In this document: positions 25,426-33,291 of the stretch, in pieces | Position numbering within the stretch: the stretch's first letter is position 1 | Layout of the letters: each line of letters begins with the position of its first letter | Source: Raineyella fluvialis | GTDB taxonomy: Bacteria; Actinomycetota; Actinomycetes; Propionibacteriales; Propionibacteriaceae | Assembly (NCBI RefSeq): GCF_009646095.1 | Contig: NZ_CP045725.1 | Location: 2,480,001-2,544,000 of the forward strand | DNA length: 64,000 bases | Direction: 5' to 3' | Position numbers and translations under genes: made by a program | Notes under the pieces: model-generated | Databases searched by the model: none | What the model was told of the DNA's origin: nothing | The model's input: only the letters and a program-made list of their open reading frames with translations

Positions 25426-27228
25426 TCACTCGAACAGGACCGACAACTCCAGCCAGCGCTCCTCCAGTCCCTCGGCCTCGTCCTCCAGAGTGGTGATCTT
25501 GGCCATCTCCGCACCCAGCAGCTGGTAGTCGGACTGATCGAGGTCGGCGAGCTTCACCCGGGCGTCCGCGGCCTGCCGCTGGAGGCGCTCGATCCGGCGT
25601 TCGAGCGAGGCGAGCTCCTTCTCGGCGTCGCGGAGCTCCTTGCCGGACGGGCGGTCGGACGCCGGTGGGGCAGCCACCTCGGAGGTCAGGGGGGCCGCCG
25701 CAGCGGCACGCTCCTGGGCCATCCGCAGCCGTAGGTACTCGTCCACGCCGCCAGGCAGGTGCCGCAGGCACCCGTCGAGGATGGCGTACTGCTGGTCGGT
25801 GACCCGCTCCAGGAAATACCGGTCGTGGCTGACGACGACGAGGGTGCCCGGCCACGAGTCGAGTAAGTCCTCCAGGGCCGCGAGCATGTCGGTGTCGAGG
25901 TCGTTCGTCGGCTCGTCGAGGATGAGGACGTTCGGCTGGTCCAGCAGGATCAGCAGCAGTTGCAGCCGCCGTTGCTGGCCGCCCGACAGGTCCTTCACCG
26001 GCGTCGACAGCTGTGCGCTGGAGAATCCGAGCCGCTCGAGCAACTGGGCGGGGGTGAGTTCCTGGGCCTTGGACCCCGAGCCGAGCGTGTAGGTCGACCG
26101 CAGCCGGGCGATGACGACCCGGACGGGGTCGTCGAGGAACTCCTCGAGCTCGTCCAGGCGTTGGCTCAGGGTGGCGACCTTCACCGTCGTGCCGCGTTTG
26201 ACCCGCCCACCCGTGGGCGCCACTGATCCGTCGATGAGCCCTAGCAGCGTGGACTTGCCGGCTCCGTTGACGCCGAGGATGCCTGTCCGCTCGCCGGGGG
26301 CGAGCCGCCATTCCACGCCCCGGAGCACCTGGTGGTCGCCGTACGACACGGAGGCATCGAGCAGGTCGACGACGTCCTTGCCCAGCCGGGTGACCGCCAG
26401 CGACTGGAGCGCGACGGTGTCGCGGATCGGCGGGACGTCGGCGATCAGGGTGTTCGCCGCCTCGATCCGGAACTTCGGCTTCGAGGTGCGGGCCGGTGCC
26501 CCGCGGCGCAGCCAGGCCAGCTCCTTGCGGGCGAGGTTCTGCCTGCGGGCCTCCGTGGCGGCCGCCTGTCGGTCGCGTTCCACCCGCTGGAGGATGTAGG
26601 CCGCGTATCCGCCCTCGAAGGGTTCGACGATCCGGTCGTGCACCTCCCAGGTCGCCGTGCAGACCTCGTCGAGGAACCAGCGGTCGTGGGTGACGACGAG
26701 CAGCCCGCCGGCGCTTGCCGTCCACCGGGTCTTGAGGTGCTCGGCCAGCCAGGTGATCGCCTCGAGGTCGAGGTGGTTGGTCGGCTCGTCCAGTGCCAGG
26801 ACGTCCCAGCTGCCGGTCAGCAGACGGGCCAGGGCGACCCGGCGGCGTTGACCGCCGGACAGGGTGGCCAGCCCGGCCTCCCAGTCCAGGTCGCCGAGCA
26901 GCCCGGCGATGATGTCACGGATGCGCGGGTCGCCCGCCCACTCGTACTCCGGAGTGTCCCCGACGACGGCGTGGCCGACGGTCTCGTTGTCGGGGAGGGT
27001 GTCGGCCTGGTCCAGGACGCCGATCCGTACGCCGTTGCGGACGGTCACTCGTCCGGAGTCGGGCGTACGCCGACCGGCGAGCATCGCGAGCAGACTCGAC
27101 TTGCCGTCGCCGTTGCGGCCGACGATGCCGATCCGGTCGCCCTCGTTCACCCCCAGGGTGATCGAGTCGAAGACCAGCTTGGTCGGGAATTCCAGGTGAA
27201 GGGCTTCGGCCCCGAGCAGATGCGCCAT
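25426..27228 (-). CDS. ABC-F ATPase (duplicated NBD, no membrane domain)
   Basis: A 600-residue soluble protein with two ATP-binding domains. NBD1: GRNGDGKSS, LSGGQRRRVALARLL, ALDEPTNHLD. NBD2: GVNGAGKST, LSGGQQRRLQLLLIL, ILDEPTNDLD. Between them (~225-270) lies the charged helical linker typical of ABC-F proteins (RQAAATEARRQNLARKELAWL), and a C-terminal coiled coil (KELRDAEKELASLERRIERL) ends the protein. ABC-F proteins act on the ribosome, as translation factors or antibiotic-protection factors. The layout is closest to the Uup-like group with a C-terminal coiled coil. An MFS exporter gene lies upstream on the same strand. Confidence 0.92.
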   Translation of the reverse strand: MAHLLGAEALHLEFPTKLVFDSITLGVNEGDRIGIVGRNGDGKSSLLAMLAGRRTPDSGRVTVRNGVRIGVLDQADTLPDNETVGHAVVGDTPEYEWAGDPRIRDIIAGLLGDLDWEAGLATLSGGQRRRVALARLLTGSWDVLALDEPTNHLDLEAITWLAEHLKTRWTASAGGLLVVTHDRWFLDEVCTATWEVHDRIVEPFEGGYAAYILQRVERDRQAAATEARRQNLARKELAWLRRGAPARTSKPKFRIEAANTLIADVPPIRDTVALQSLAVTRLGKDVVDLLDASVSYGDHQVLRGVEWRLAPGERTGILGVNGAGKSTLLGLIDGSVAPTGGRVKRGTTVKVATLSQRLDELEEFLDDPVRVVIARLRSTYTLGSGSKAQELTPAQLLERLGFSSAQLSTPVKDLSGGQQRRLQLLLILLDQPNVLILDEPTNDLDTDMLAALEDLLDSWPGTLVVVSHDRYFLERVTDQQYAILDGCLRHLPGGVDEYLRLRMAQERAAAAAPLTSEVAAPPASDRPSGKELRDAEKELASLERRIERLQRQAADARVKLADLDQSDYQLLGAEMAKITTLEDEAEGLEERWLELSVLFE

Positions 27229-27278
27229 AGCCTCTCCAGAGTAGACAAGGGTGCGAACCGGTGCGCGACCGTACCGGC

Positions 27279-28757
27279 TCAGCCCTGATCGGCGACCGGC
27301 TCGCTCGGCCCCGCCGGGCGGCGGATGAAGAACGAGGTGATGATCGCCACCGTGCTGAGGATGGCGCCCACCAGGAACGCCGCCCGGATCCCGGCCGACT
27401 CGGCGACCACCGCGTTCACGCCGGCGGCGGCGCGGCCCGCAGCCGTCGCGGCCATCGTGGAGACGAACAGCGCGGTGCCGGCGGCTCCCGAGACCTGCTG
27501 GATCGTCGAGACCGTCGCCGACCCGTGGGAGTAGAGGTGCTGGGGCAGGGCGCCCAGGCTCGACGTGAAGAGCGGGGTGAAGATCAGGGCGAGCCCGATG
27601 CTGAGCACCACGTGGGCGACCAGCAGGACGACCCACGGGGTCAGCGAGGTGCTGATGACGGCCAGGACCCAGAGCACCCCCGCCACGAGCGTGGTGCCGG
27701 GGACGAGGAGGGGCAGGGGACCGAAACGGTCGAACAATCTGCCCACCGCCGGGGCGAGGAGCCCCATCACCAGGCCGCCGGGAAGCAGGAGCAGGCCGCT
27801 GTGCAGCACCGTCATGCCCAGCACGTTCTGCAGGAAGAGCGGCAGCAGGATCAGCGTGCCGAAAAGGGCCATCATGCAGACCACGAACATCGTCACCGAG
27901 ACGGCGAAGACCGGGCTGCGAAAGGTGCGCAGGTCCAGCAACGCACGATCGGCCCGCTGGAGCGCAAGCTGTCGCCAGACGAACAGGGCCAGCGCGGCGA
28001 CGCCAACTGCCAGGGTGCCGATCAGCAGGGTCGGCGCGCCCTTCCCCGCGGAGGTGCCGAGGCTGCTGAGTCCGAACACGAGACCACCGAAGCCGAGGGC
28101 GGAGAGGACCACCGAGGGCGCGTCGATCGGAGCGTGGACCGGCTCGGTGACGTTCGGCATCTTCAGCGCCCCCAGTGCCAACGAGGTCACGGCGATCGGC
28201 AGGACGAGGACGAACATGAACCGCCAGCTGAGCAGGCTGAGGACGAGCCCGGAGATGGTCGGGCCGATGGCCGGTGCCACCGAGATCACGACGGAGATGT
28301 TGCCCATCCGCTGACCCCGGACCTGCGGCGGCACCAGCGTCATCACAGTGGTCATCAGCAGTGGCATCACGATCGCGGTGCCACTGGCCTGGATGATCCG
28401 GCCGACGAGGAGCACCCCGTACCCCGGGGCCAGGGCGGCGACCGCGGTGCCCAGGGAGAACAGCGACATCGCGGTGATGAACAGGCCCCGGGTCGGGAAG
28501 CGCTGGATGAGCATCCCGGTGATCGGGATGACGGTGGCCATCGTCAGCATGAACGCGGTGGTGAGCCATTGCGCCGCCACCGCCGTGACCCGCAGGTCGG
28601 TCATCAGGCGGGGGATCGCCACGCCCATCACCGTCTCGTTGAGGATGACGACGAAGGCGGAGACGAGCAACAGGTTGATCACCAGGTTGTCGCGCGCGGT
28701 GGTCCTCGGGAGGCCGGCGGGAGCCTGGGCCGTGGGGCTGGTGACGGAGCGGGACAT
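27279..28757 (-). CDS. MFS drug exporter, DHA2/EmrB type
   Basis: A 492-residue membrane protein with about 14 hydrophobic segments. The first segment carries LNETVMGVAIPRLMTDL, typical of the DHA2 family, followed by QWLTTAFMLTMATVIPITG and motif C-like APAIGPTISG in segment 5. The family exports drugs and other toxic compounds by proton antiport. The substrate cannot be inferred. It is transcribed toward the ABC-F gene 50 bases downstream, so the two may share an mRNA and a resistance role. Confidence 0.92.
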   Translation of the reverse strand: MSRSVTSPTAQAPAGLPRTTARDNLVINLLLVSAFVVILNETVMGVAIPRLMTDLRVTAVAAQWLTTAFMLTMATVIPITGMLIQRFPTRGLFITAMSLFSLGTAVAALAPGYGVLLVGRIIQASGTAIVMPLLMTTVMTLVPPQVRGQRMGNISVVISVAPAIGPTISGLVLSLLSWRFMFVLVLPIAVTSLALGALKMPNVTEPVHAPIDAPSVVLSALGFGGLVFGLSSLGTSAGKGAPTLLIGTLAVGVAALALFVWRQLALQRADRALLDLRTFRSPVFAVSVTMFVVCMMALFGTLILLPLFLQNVLGMTVLHSGLLLLPGGLVMGLLAPAVGRLFDRFGPLPLLVPGTTLVAGVLWVLAVISTSLTPWVVLLVAHVVLSIGLALIFTPLFTSSLGALPQHLYSHGSATVSTIQQVSGAAGTALFVSTMAATAAGRAAAGVNAVVAESAGIRAAFLVGAILSTVAIITSFFIRRPAGPSEPVADQG

Positions 28758-28819
28758 TGCTCTCCCCTTCCAGGGACGACGGGACGGGCCGGGACACCGT
28801 CCGGGGACGGACGTCAGGC

Positions 28820-28859
28820 GCGCCTGTTCCTGACCGTTCTGCCGGTCAGGAACAGGCGC
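28820..28859 (-). terminator. Terminator hairpin after the DUF4191 gene
   Basis: A perfect 17-bp stem (GCGCCTGTTCCTGACCG and its complement) with a 6-base loop, between the DUF4191 stop and the MFS start on the minus strand. Confidence 0.8.
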
Positions 28860-28901
28860 CCCAGGAGGAGGATGGTCCGGCCAGGAGAGCCGGACGGGGC
28901 C

Positions 28902-29681
28902 TCAGCGGCCGCGGAGCGCGCGCTTGCTGCCCTTCACCTGGCGGGCGTTGGTCGGCATCGGGCCCTTCGGCATCGGCACCCGGGGCCGTACGGCGTCGAG
29001 GGCCTTGACCCGGGACTTGACCTCGGTGATCTGGTACTTGTCCAGCGTCCGCGGGAGCTTCTTGATGTGCTTGGCAAGGTCGTCCAGGGAGACCTGGCCC
29101 TCCTTGTCGCCCATCTGGACGACCCAGACCGGCAGGTCGGCGATGAGTTGGGCGTGCTTGCGCTCCTCGGAAGCCAGGATGGTGCGCAGTCGACCGGGTT
29201 CGCCCTCACCGATCAGGACGACGCCCGACGGGCCGATGACCCGGTGCACGAGATCCTGCTGGCGGGTGCCGGTGATGCCCAGCTCGTGCGCCCACACCTT
29301 GTCGTTGAGCATGCCGAGCGCAGCGGCCGCCGAGCCGACCTGGCCGCGGGCCTGCTCCAGCGTGGCCCGCTTCATCCTCTGCGTGAGGACGAAGACGGCC
29401 AGGGCCAGGCCGCCCATCGCGCCGGTGATGATCCACAGCACGTAGCCACCACCGAGCAGGGCGGCGACGAGGACGCAGATGAGGATCGGCAGCACGAACG
29501 CGCCGATCATCCACGGGGTGAGCTGCTTGTCGACCTTGGCGGTCGCCTTGTACGCGTAGGTGATCTGCTTCCACCAGCCCCAGTCGCGGGGGTCCTCGCT
29601 GTTGCGCCGGCGTTCCTTCTCGGCGCGGCGCGCGGCCTTCTGCTTCTGGGCCAGGTCCTTCGCGGCCTCACTCTTGGCCAT
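28902..29681 (-). CDS. DUF4191 family membrane protein
   Basis: A 259-residue protein. The basic, helical N-terminus (KSEAAKDLAQKQKAARRAEKE) precedes two transmembrane segments (~58-80 and ~84-103), then a cytoplasmic domain with VIGPSGVVLIGEGEP and a basic tail (RQVKGSKRALRGR). This matches actinobacterial DUF4191 proteins, which commonly follow lipA as here. Function is unknown. It begins 111 bases after the lipA stop. Confidence 0.85.
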   Translation of the reverse strand: MAKSEAAKDLAQKQKAARRAEKERRRNSEDPRDWGWWKQITYAYKATAKVDKQLTPWMIGAFVLPILICVLVAALLGGGYVLWIITGAMGGLALAVFVLTQRMKRATLEQARGQVGSAAAALGMLNDKVWAHELGITGTRQQDLVHRVIGPSGVVLIGEGEPGRLRTILASEERKHAQLIADLPVWVVQMGDKEGQVSLDDLAKHIKKLPRTLDKYQITEVKSRVKALDAVRPRVPMPKGPMPTNARQVKGSKRALRGR

Positions 29682-29792
29682 CAGTCATCACCTTGCTGTT
29701 GTGCTGTCGGTTCGGTGGTCGACGTGCGGTGGGTCCGGATCGGCATCCGGGGCCGTACGTCGGGTGGTGGCCCGCCCGGGCGGGCCTGTCGG

Positions 29793-30773
29793 TCAGACCT
29801 GCTGACCGCTGGTCGGGTTGACGCCGTGGATCTTCATCACAGCTCCGCCGTTGCCCCGGGCATCCTTGGCCTGGCGGTAGAGCCGCCCGGCCCGGTAGGA
29901 GGAACGGACCAGCGGACCGCTCATCACCCCGGAGTAGCCGATCTCGCGCGCCTCGTCGGCGAAGTCGTCGAACTCCTCGGGGGTCACCCACCGCTCGATC
30001 GGATGGTGGCGCTCGGAGGGGCGCAGGTACTGCGTGATGGTGATGATCTCGGCGCCGGCCTCGTGAAGTTCACGGAGGGCCTGCGAGACCTCCTCGTTCG
30101 TCTCGCCCATGCCGAGGATCAGGTTGGACTTCGTCACCAGGCCCGCGGCGCGGGACTGGGTGAGGACGTCCAGGGAACGCTCGTAGCGGAAGCCGGGGCG
30201 GATGCGCTTGAACAGGCGCGGCACGGTCTCCACGTTGTGGGCGAAGACCTCCGGGGCGGCGTCGAAGACCTGGCCCAGCAGTTCCGGCACGGCGCCGAAG
30301 TCGGGTGCCAGCATCTCAACGCCGACGCCCGGGTTGAGCCGGTGGATCTGGCGGATGGTCTCGGCGTACAGCCAGGCGCCCTGGTCCTCCAGGTCGTCGC
30401 GGCACACGCCGGTGACGGTCGCGTAGCGCAGCCCCATCTTCTGGACGGACTCACCGACCCGCAGCGGCTCACCGCGGTCGAGGAGGGACGGCTTGCCGGT
30501 GTCGATCTGGCAGAAGTCGCACCGTCGGGTGCACTGGTCCCCACCGATCAGGAAGGTGGCCTCGCGGTCCTCCCAGCACTCGAACTGGTTCGGACAGGCG
30601 GCTTCCTGACACACCGTGTGGAGTTGCTCGGCCGCGACCAGGTCCTTGAGCTCCCGATAGTTCGGGCCGAACTTGGCGCGGGTACGGATCCACTTCGGCT
30701 TCTCCTCGATGGGGGTCTGCGCGTTGCGGACCTCGAGGCGGAGCATCTTGCGTCCCTCTGGTGCGATGGTCAC
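29793..30773 (-). CDS. lipA: Lipoyl synthase
   Basis: A 326-residue radical-SAM enzyme that inserts two sulfurs into octanoyl groups on lipoyl domains. Both [4Fe-4S] sites are intact: C55, C60, C66 ([12 protein letters not shown]) and the radical SAM triad C81, C85, C88 (CTRRCDFC). Other family motifs are [14 protein letters not shown] and LGMGE. It starts at GTG with no ribosome site but a TAGACT box seven bases upstream, so it is likely leaderless. The lipB gene lies immediately upstream on the same strand. Its main client here is probably the three-lipoyl E2 at 33292-35429. Confidence 0.98.
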   Translation of the reverse strand: MTIAPEGRKMLRLEVRNAQTPIEEKPKWIRTRAKFGPNYRELKDLVAAEQLHTVCQEAACPNQFECWEDREATFLIGGDQCTRRCDFCQIDTGKPSLLDRGEPLRVGESVQKMGLRYATVTGVCRDDLEDQGAWLYAETIRQIHRLNPGVGVEMLAPDFGAVPELLGQVFDAAPEVFAHNVETVPRLFKRIRPGFRYERSLDVLTQSRAAGLVTKSNLILGMGETNEEVSQALRELHEAGAEIITITQYLRPSERHHPIERWVTPEEFDDFADEAREIGYSGVMSGPLVRSSYRAGRLYRQAKDARGNGGAVMKIHGVNPTSGQQV

Positions 30774-30780
30774 CCACGGG

Positions 30781-30786
30781 AGTCTA
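30781..30786 (-). promoter_or_regulatory. -10 box (TAGACT) for leaderless lipA
   Basis: TAGACT followed by seven bases and the GTG start of lipA. It gives lipA a promoter of its own, separate from lipB. Confidence 0.5.
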
Positions 30787-30836
30787 CCTGTAGATATCGG
30801 CCCTGATCGCGCCCGACCGTCGCCTGCCCGCGGCCG

Positions 30837-31691
30837 TCAGACCGTCAGGCCGTACGTCACCTGGGGGCCAGTGGGGGTCGCCTGGACCGCCGGGCGACGA
30901 AGGTGCGCCGTCTGGGGGTTGTGGGCGTGCTCCTCACCCACGTCGGGGGAGGCCTCGTACGGCTCGTACCGCAGCATCGCGTCGAGATGGGGCCGGACGA
31001 GATCGGCCAGCTCGGCGAGGCTGGGGCAGCTCCCCAGCTCCTGCGCGATGCTGGTGACACCGGCGTCCCGGATGCCGCAGGGGACGATCCGGTCGTACCA
31101 GCTCATGTCCATGTCCGCGTTGAGGGCGAAACCGTGCATCGTCGTCTTGCGCGAGACGCGGATGCCGATGGCCGCGATTTTGCGTTCCGGTTTCGGGGCG
31201 ATCCCCCGTGCCGGATCTCCCTCCGTGGCGCCCAACCAGACGCCGGTCCGGTGCGGGACCCGGCCCGCCGTGATGCCGAGGTCGGCCAGCGTACGGATCA
31301 GCGCCTCCTCCAAACGCCGGACGAAGTCGACGACCCCGATGCCGTTGGCGGGGAGCCGGACGATGGGGTAGCCGACGAGCTGCCCCGGCCCGTGGTAGGT
31401 GATGTCACCGCCCCGGTCCACGTCGATCACCGGCGTGCCGTCGACAGGACGGTCCGCCGGATCGGTGCGCTTGCCCGCGGTGTAGACCGGGTCGTGCTCC
31501 AGCAGGAGGACGGTGCCCCGGTCCAGACCCTCCACGACCCGCGCGTGGATCTCCCGCTGCAGGTCCCAGGCCGCGGAGTAGTCCGTCGTCTCCGTGCGGT
31601 CCGGCCACAGGCCGAGAGTCCGGTAGGTGATGCCGAGCGGGGACACGACGGAGACATCGGCGCCGGGAACATTGATCGGGGTGGCGGGCAT
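30837..31691 (-). CDS. lipB: Lipoyl(octanoyl) transferase
   Basis: A 284-residue cysteine/lysine acyltransferase that moves octanoate from ACP to lipoyl domains. Motifs: LLEHDPVYTAGKRTDP, GGDITYHGPGQLVGYPI, KIAAIGIRVSR (catalytic Lys) and IVPCGIRDAGVTS (catalytic Cys). The N-terminal ~30 residues are less conserved. The ATG is the first start before conserved sequence; the gene is divergent from coaE across an 85-base gap. Confidence 0.97.
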   Translation of the reverse strand: MPATPINVPGADVSVVSPLGITYRTLGLWPDRTETTDYSAAWDLQREIHARVVEGLDRGTVLLLEHDPVYTAGKRTDPADRPVDGTPVIDVDRGGDITYHGPGQLVGYPIVRLPANGIGVVDFVRRLEEALIRTLADLGITAGRVPHRTGVWLGATEGDPARGIAPKPERKIAAIGIRVSRKTTMHGFALNADMDMSWYDRIVPCGIRDAGVTSIAQELGSCPSLAELADLVRPHLDAMLRYEPYEASPDVGEEHAHNPQTAHLRRPAVQATPTGPQVTYGLTV

Positions 31692-31763
31692 GCGGCCGAG
31701 TGTACGCGGGCGTTTCCCGGTGAGGCGCTCCTCGGAACGCTGCGGCACCTCCAGGGGGTGCCG

Positions 31764-31769
31764 TAGCCT
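31764..31769 (+). promoter_or_regulatory. -10 box (TAGCCT) for a leaderless coaE start
   Basis: TAGCCT, seven bases, then GTG at 31777. No ribosome site is present. Confidence 0.45.
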
Positions 31770-31776
31770 GCGGCAT

Positions 31777-32961
31777 GTGCTGATGATCGGACTGACCGGT
31801 GGGATCGGGTCGGGCAAGTCGACCGTGGCGAAGCTCTTCGCCGAACGGGGTGCGCTGGTGATCGATGCCGACGCGCTGGCCCGCGAGGTGGTCGAGCGGG
31901 GGAGCCAGGGCCTTGCCGCCGTACGGGAGCGGTTCGGCGCCGACGTCGTGCGTGAGGACGGATCACTGGACCGGGCGGCGCTCGGTGCTGTCGTCTTCGC
32001 GGACCCCGCCGCTCGCCGGGACCTCGAGGCGATCACCCATCCGCTGATCCGCGCCCGCACCCAGGAGATCATCGCCGCTGCTCCCGTCGGGACCATCGTC
32101 GTGCACGACATCCCACTGCTGGTCGAGATCGGCGCGGGGCCCCAGTACCACCTCGTGGTGGCCGTCGACGTCGACGTCGAGGAACGGGTCCGACGCCTCG
32201 CCGCGTTCCGCGGTCTGGCCGCGGAGGACGCCCGCGCCCGGATCGCCCACCAGGCCACGCGGGAGGCCCGGCTGGCGGTCGCGGATGCCGTGGTGGACAA
32301 CAACGGTGACCCGGGCGCGCTGGCGGCCCAGGTCGAGGCACTCTGGCAACGCTTCGTCGCCTTCGAGGCCAACGTGCGCGCCGGCATACCTGCCGACCTG
32401 CCGACCCCTGTGCACCTCCTGGCTGGGCGCGTGACCGGTTCCGGAGCGGAGGCCCGACGGCTGCTCGCGCGGATCGCGTACCGACTCGGGCCGCTGCTGG
32501 GCGTCGAGGCCACGTACGACCACGTCGGTCCCACGGCGGTACCGGGCCTGACCGCACCGGCGCTCATCCACCTACTGATCGGGGTGCCCGACACGGCTCC
32601 GGCGCAGGTGGACGACCTGCGCGCGGCGCTGGGGCGACTGGGTCATCCGGAGGGCGCGGACGGTGTGTTCCTGTCCTGCGACCCGGGCCGGCCAGTGCGC
32701 ATCCGGCTGTGCCAGGAAGGTTCGGCGGAATGGCGGGACCAGCTGTTCTGCCGGGACTGGCTGGTGGCCGAGCCGTCCGCCCGTGAAGCCGCCGCGACGG
32801 CGCACCGGGCGGCAGCCGAGACGAGTAGTTCCTGGGAGGCGTACGAGTCCAAGGTCGCCGGATGGTGGCAACGGGTCCGCCCGACCGCGGAGGCCTGGGC
32901 CTCCCAGCGGGGGTGGCGGCCCCAGGGGACGTCGGCCGCGGACGTTCTGGCGGGCGCATAG
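31777..32961 (+). CDS. coaE: Dephospho-CoA kinase fused to a GrpB-like domain
   Basis: A 394-residue fusion. Residues 1-200 are dephospho-CoA kinase, the last step of CoA synthesis, with P-loop GGIGSGKST (8-16), IDADALAREVV and HDIPLLVE. Residues ~225-385 form a GrpB/UPF0157 nucleotidyltransferase-like domain (HVGPTAVPGLTAPALIHLLIGV). The same fusion is known in mycobacteria. The start is GTG; a second possible start (ATG) is two codons on. The last 16 codons are the first, degenerate copy of a 63-bp tandem repeat that runs past the stop. Confidence 0.93.
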   Translation: MLMIGLTGGIGSGKSTVAKLFAERGALVIDADALAREVVERGSQGLAAVRERFGADVVREDGSLDRAALGAVVFADPAARRDLEAITHPLIRARTQEIIAAAPVGTIVVHDIPLLVEIGAGPQYHLVVAVDVDVEERVRRLAAFRGLAAEDARARIAHQATREARLAVADAVVDNNGDPGALAAQVEALWQRFVAFEANVRAGIPADLPTPVHLLAGRVTGSGAEARRLLARIAYRLGPLLGVEATYDHVGPTAVPGLTAPALIHLLIGVPDTAPAQVDDLRAALGRLGHPEGADGVFLSCDPGRPVRIRLCQEGSAEWRDQLFCRDWLVAEPSAREAAATAHRAAAETSSSWEAYESKVAGWWQRVRPTAEAWASQRGWRPQGTSAADVLAGA

Positions 32962-33099
32962 CTCCGCGCGGATGGTTCGGCGGCCGCAGGGGCATCGGGC
33001 GCGGACGTTCTGTCGGGCCCATGCCTCCGCGTGGACGGTTCGGCGGCCGCAGGGGCATCGGGCGCGGACGTTCTGGCCGGCCCATGCCTCCGCGCGGAC
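32911..33099. repeat. 63-bp tandem repeat (3 copies) seeded from the coaE 3' end
   Basis: Copies at 32911-32973 (in coaE, diverged), 32974-33036 and 33037-33099. The last two differ at only a few bases (core GGTTCGGCGGCCGCAGGGGC). The period is 21 codons, and the frame of coaE continues open through copies 2 and 3 except for the coaE TAG, where the later copies have TGC. No gene is assigned in the rest of the ~330-base gap. Confidence 0.9.
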
Positions 33100-33231
33100 G
33101 TTCCAGTCTTCTCGCTGCCGTCCTGCGGTCCGCGAGCTCCTTGATCGTCCGCGAGGGTCGGTGGCGCTGCAAGAGGATCCGCGAACAGCACCCCGTCGTT
33201 GACCAACCGACGCCCGGACCCCCGAACAGCC

Positions 33232-33266
33232 ACGGGGGCCCCGGGATCTCGTCCCAGGGCCCCCGT
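33232..33266 (-). terminator. Terminator hairpin after the E2 gene
   Basis: A 10-bp perfect stem (ACGGGGGCCC / GGGCCCCCGT) with a 15-base loop, 25 bases beyond the stop of the E2 gene. Confidence 0.7.
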
Positions 33267-33291
33267 AGGAGTGCGTCGCCGACGGGCGGGG

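Noticed and set aside
27261-30806. A plus-strand open frame of 1181 codons
   Set aside because: It runs antisense across the MFS, DUF4191 and lipA genes. Its product is an Arg/Asp/His/Gly-rich composition typical of the complement of GC-rich coding DNA, with no domain.
32643-33233. Minus-strand protein with 21-residue repeats (RTSAPDAPAAAEPS)
   Set aside because: It is the complement of the 63-bp tandem repeat and the coaE 3' end; no start signal and no family.
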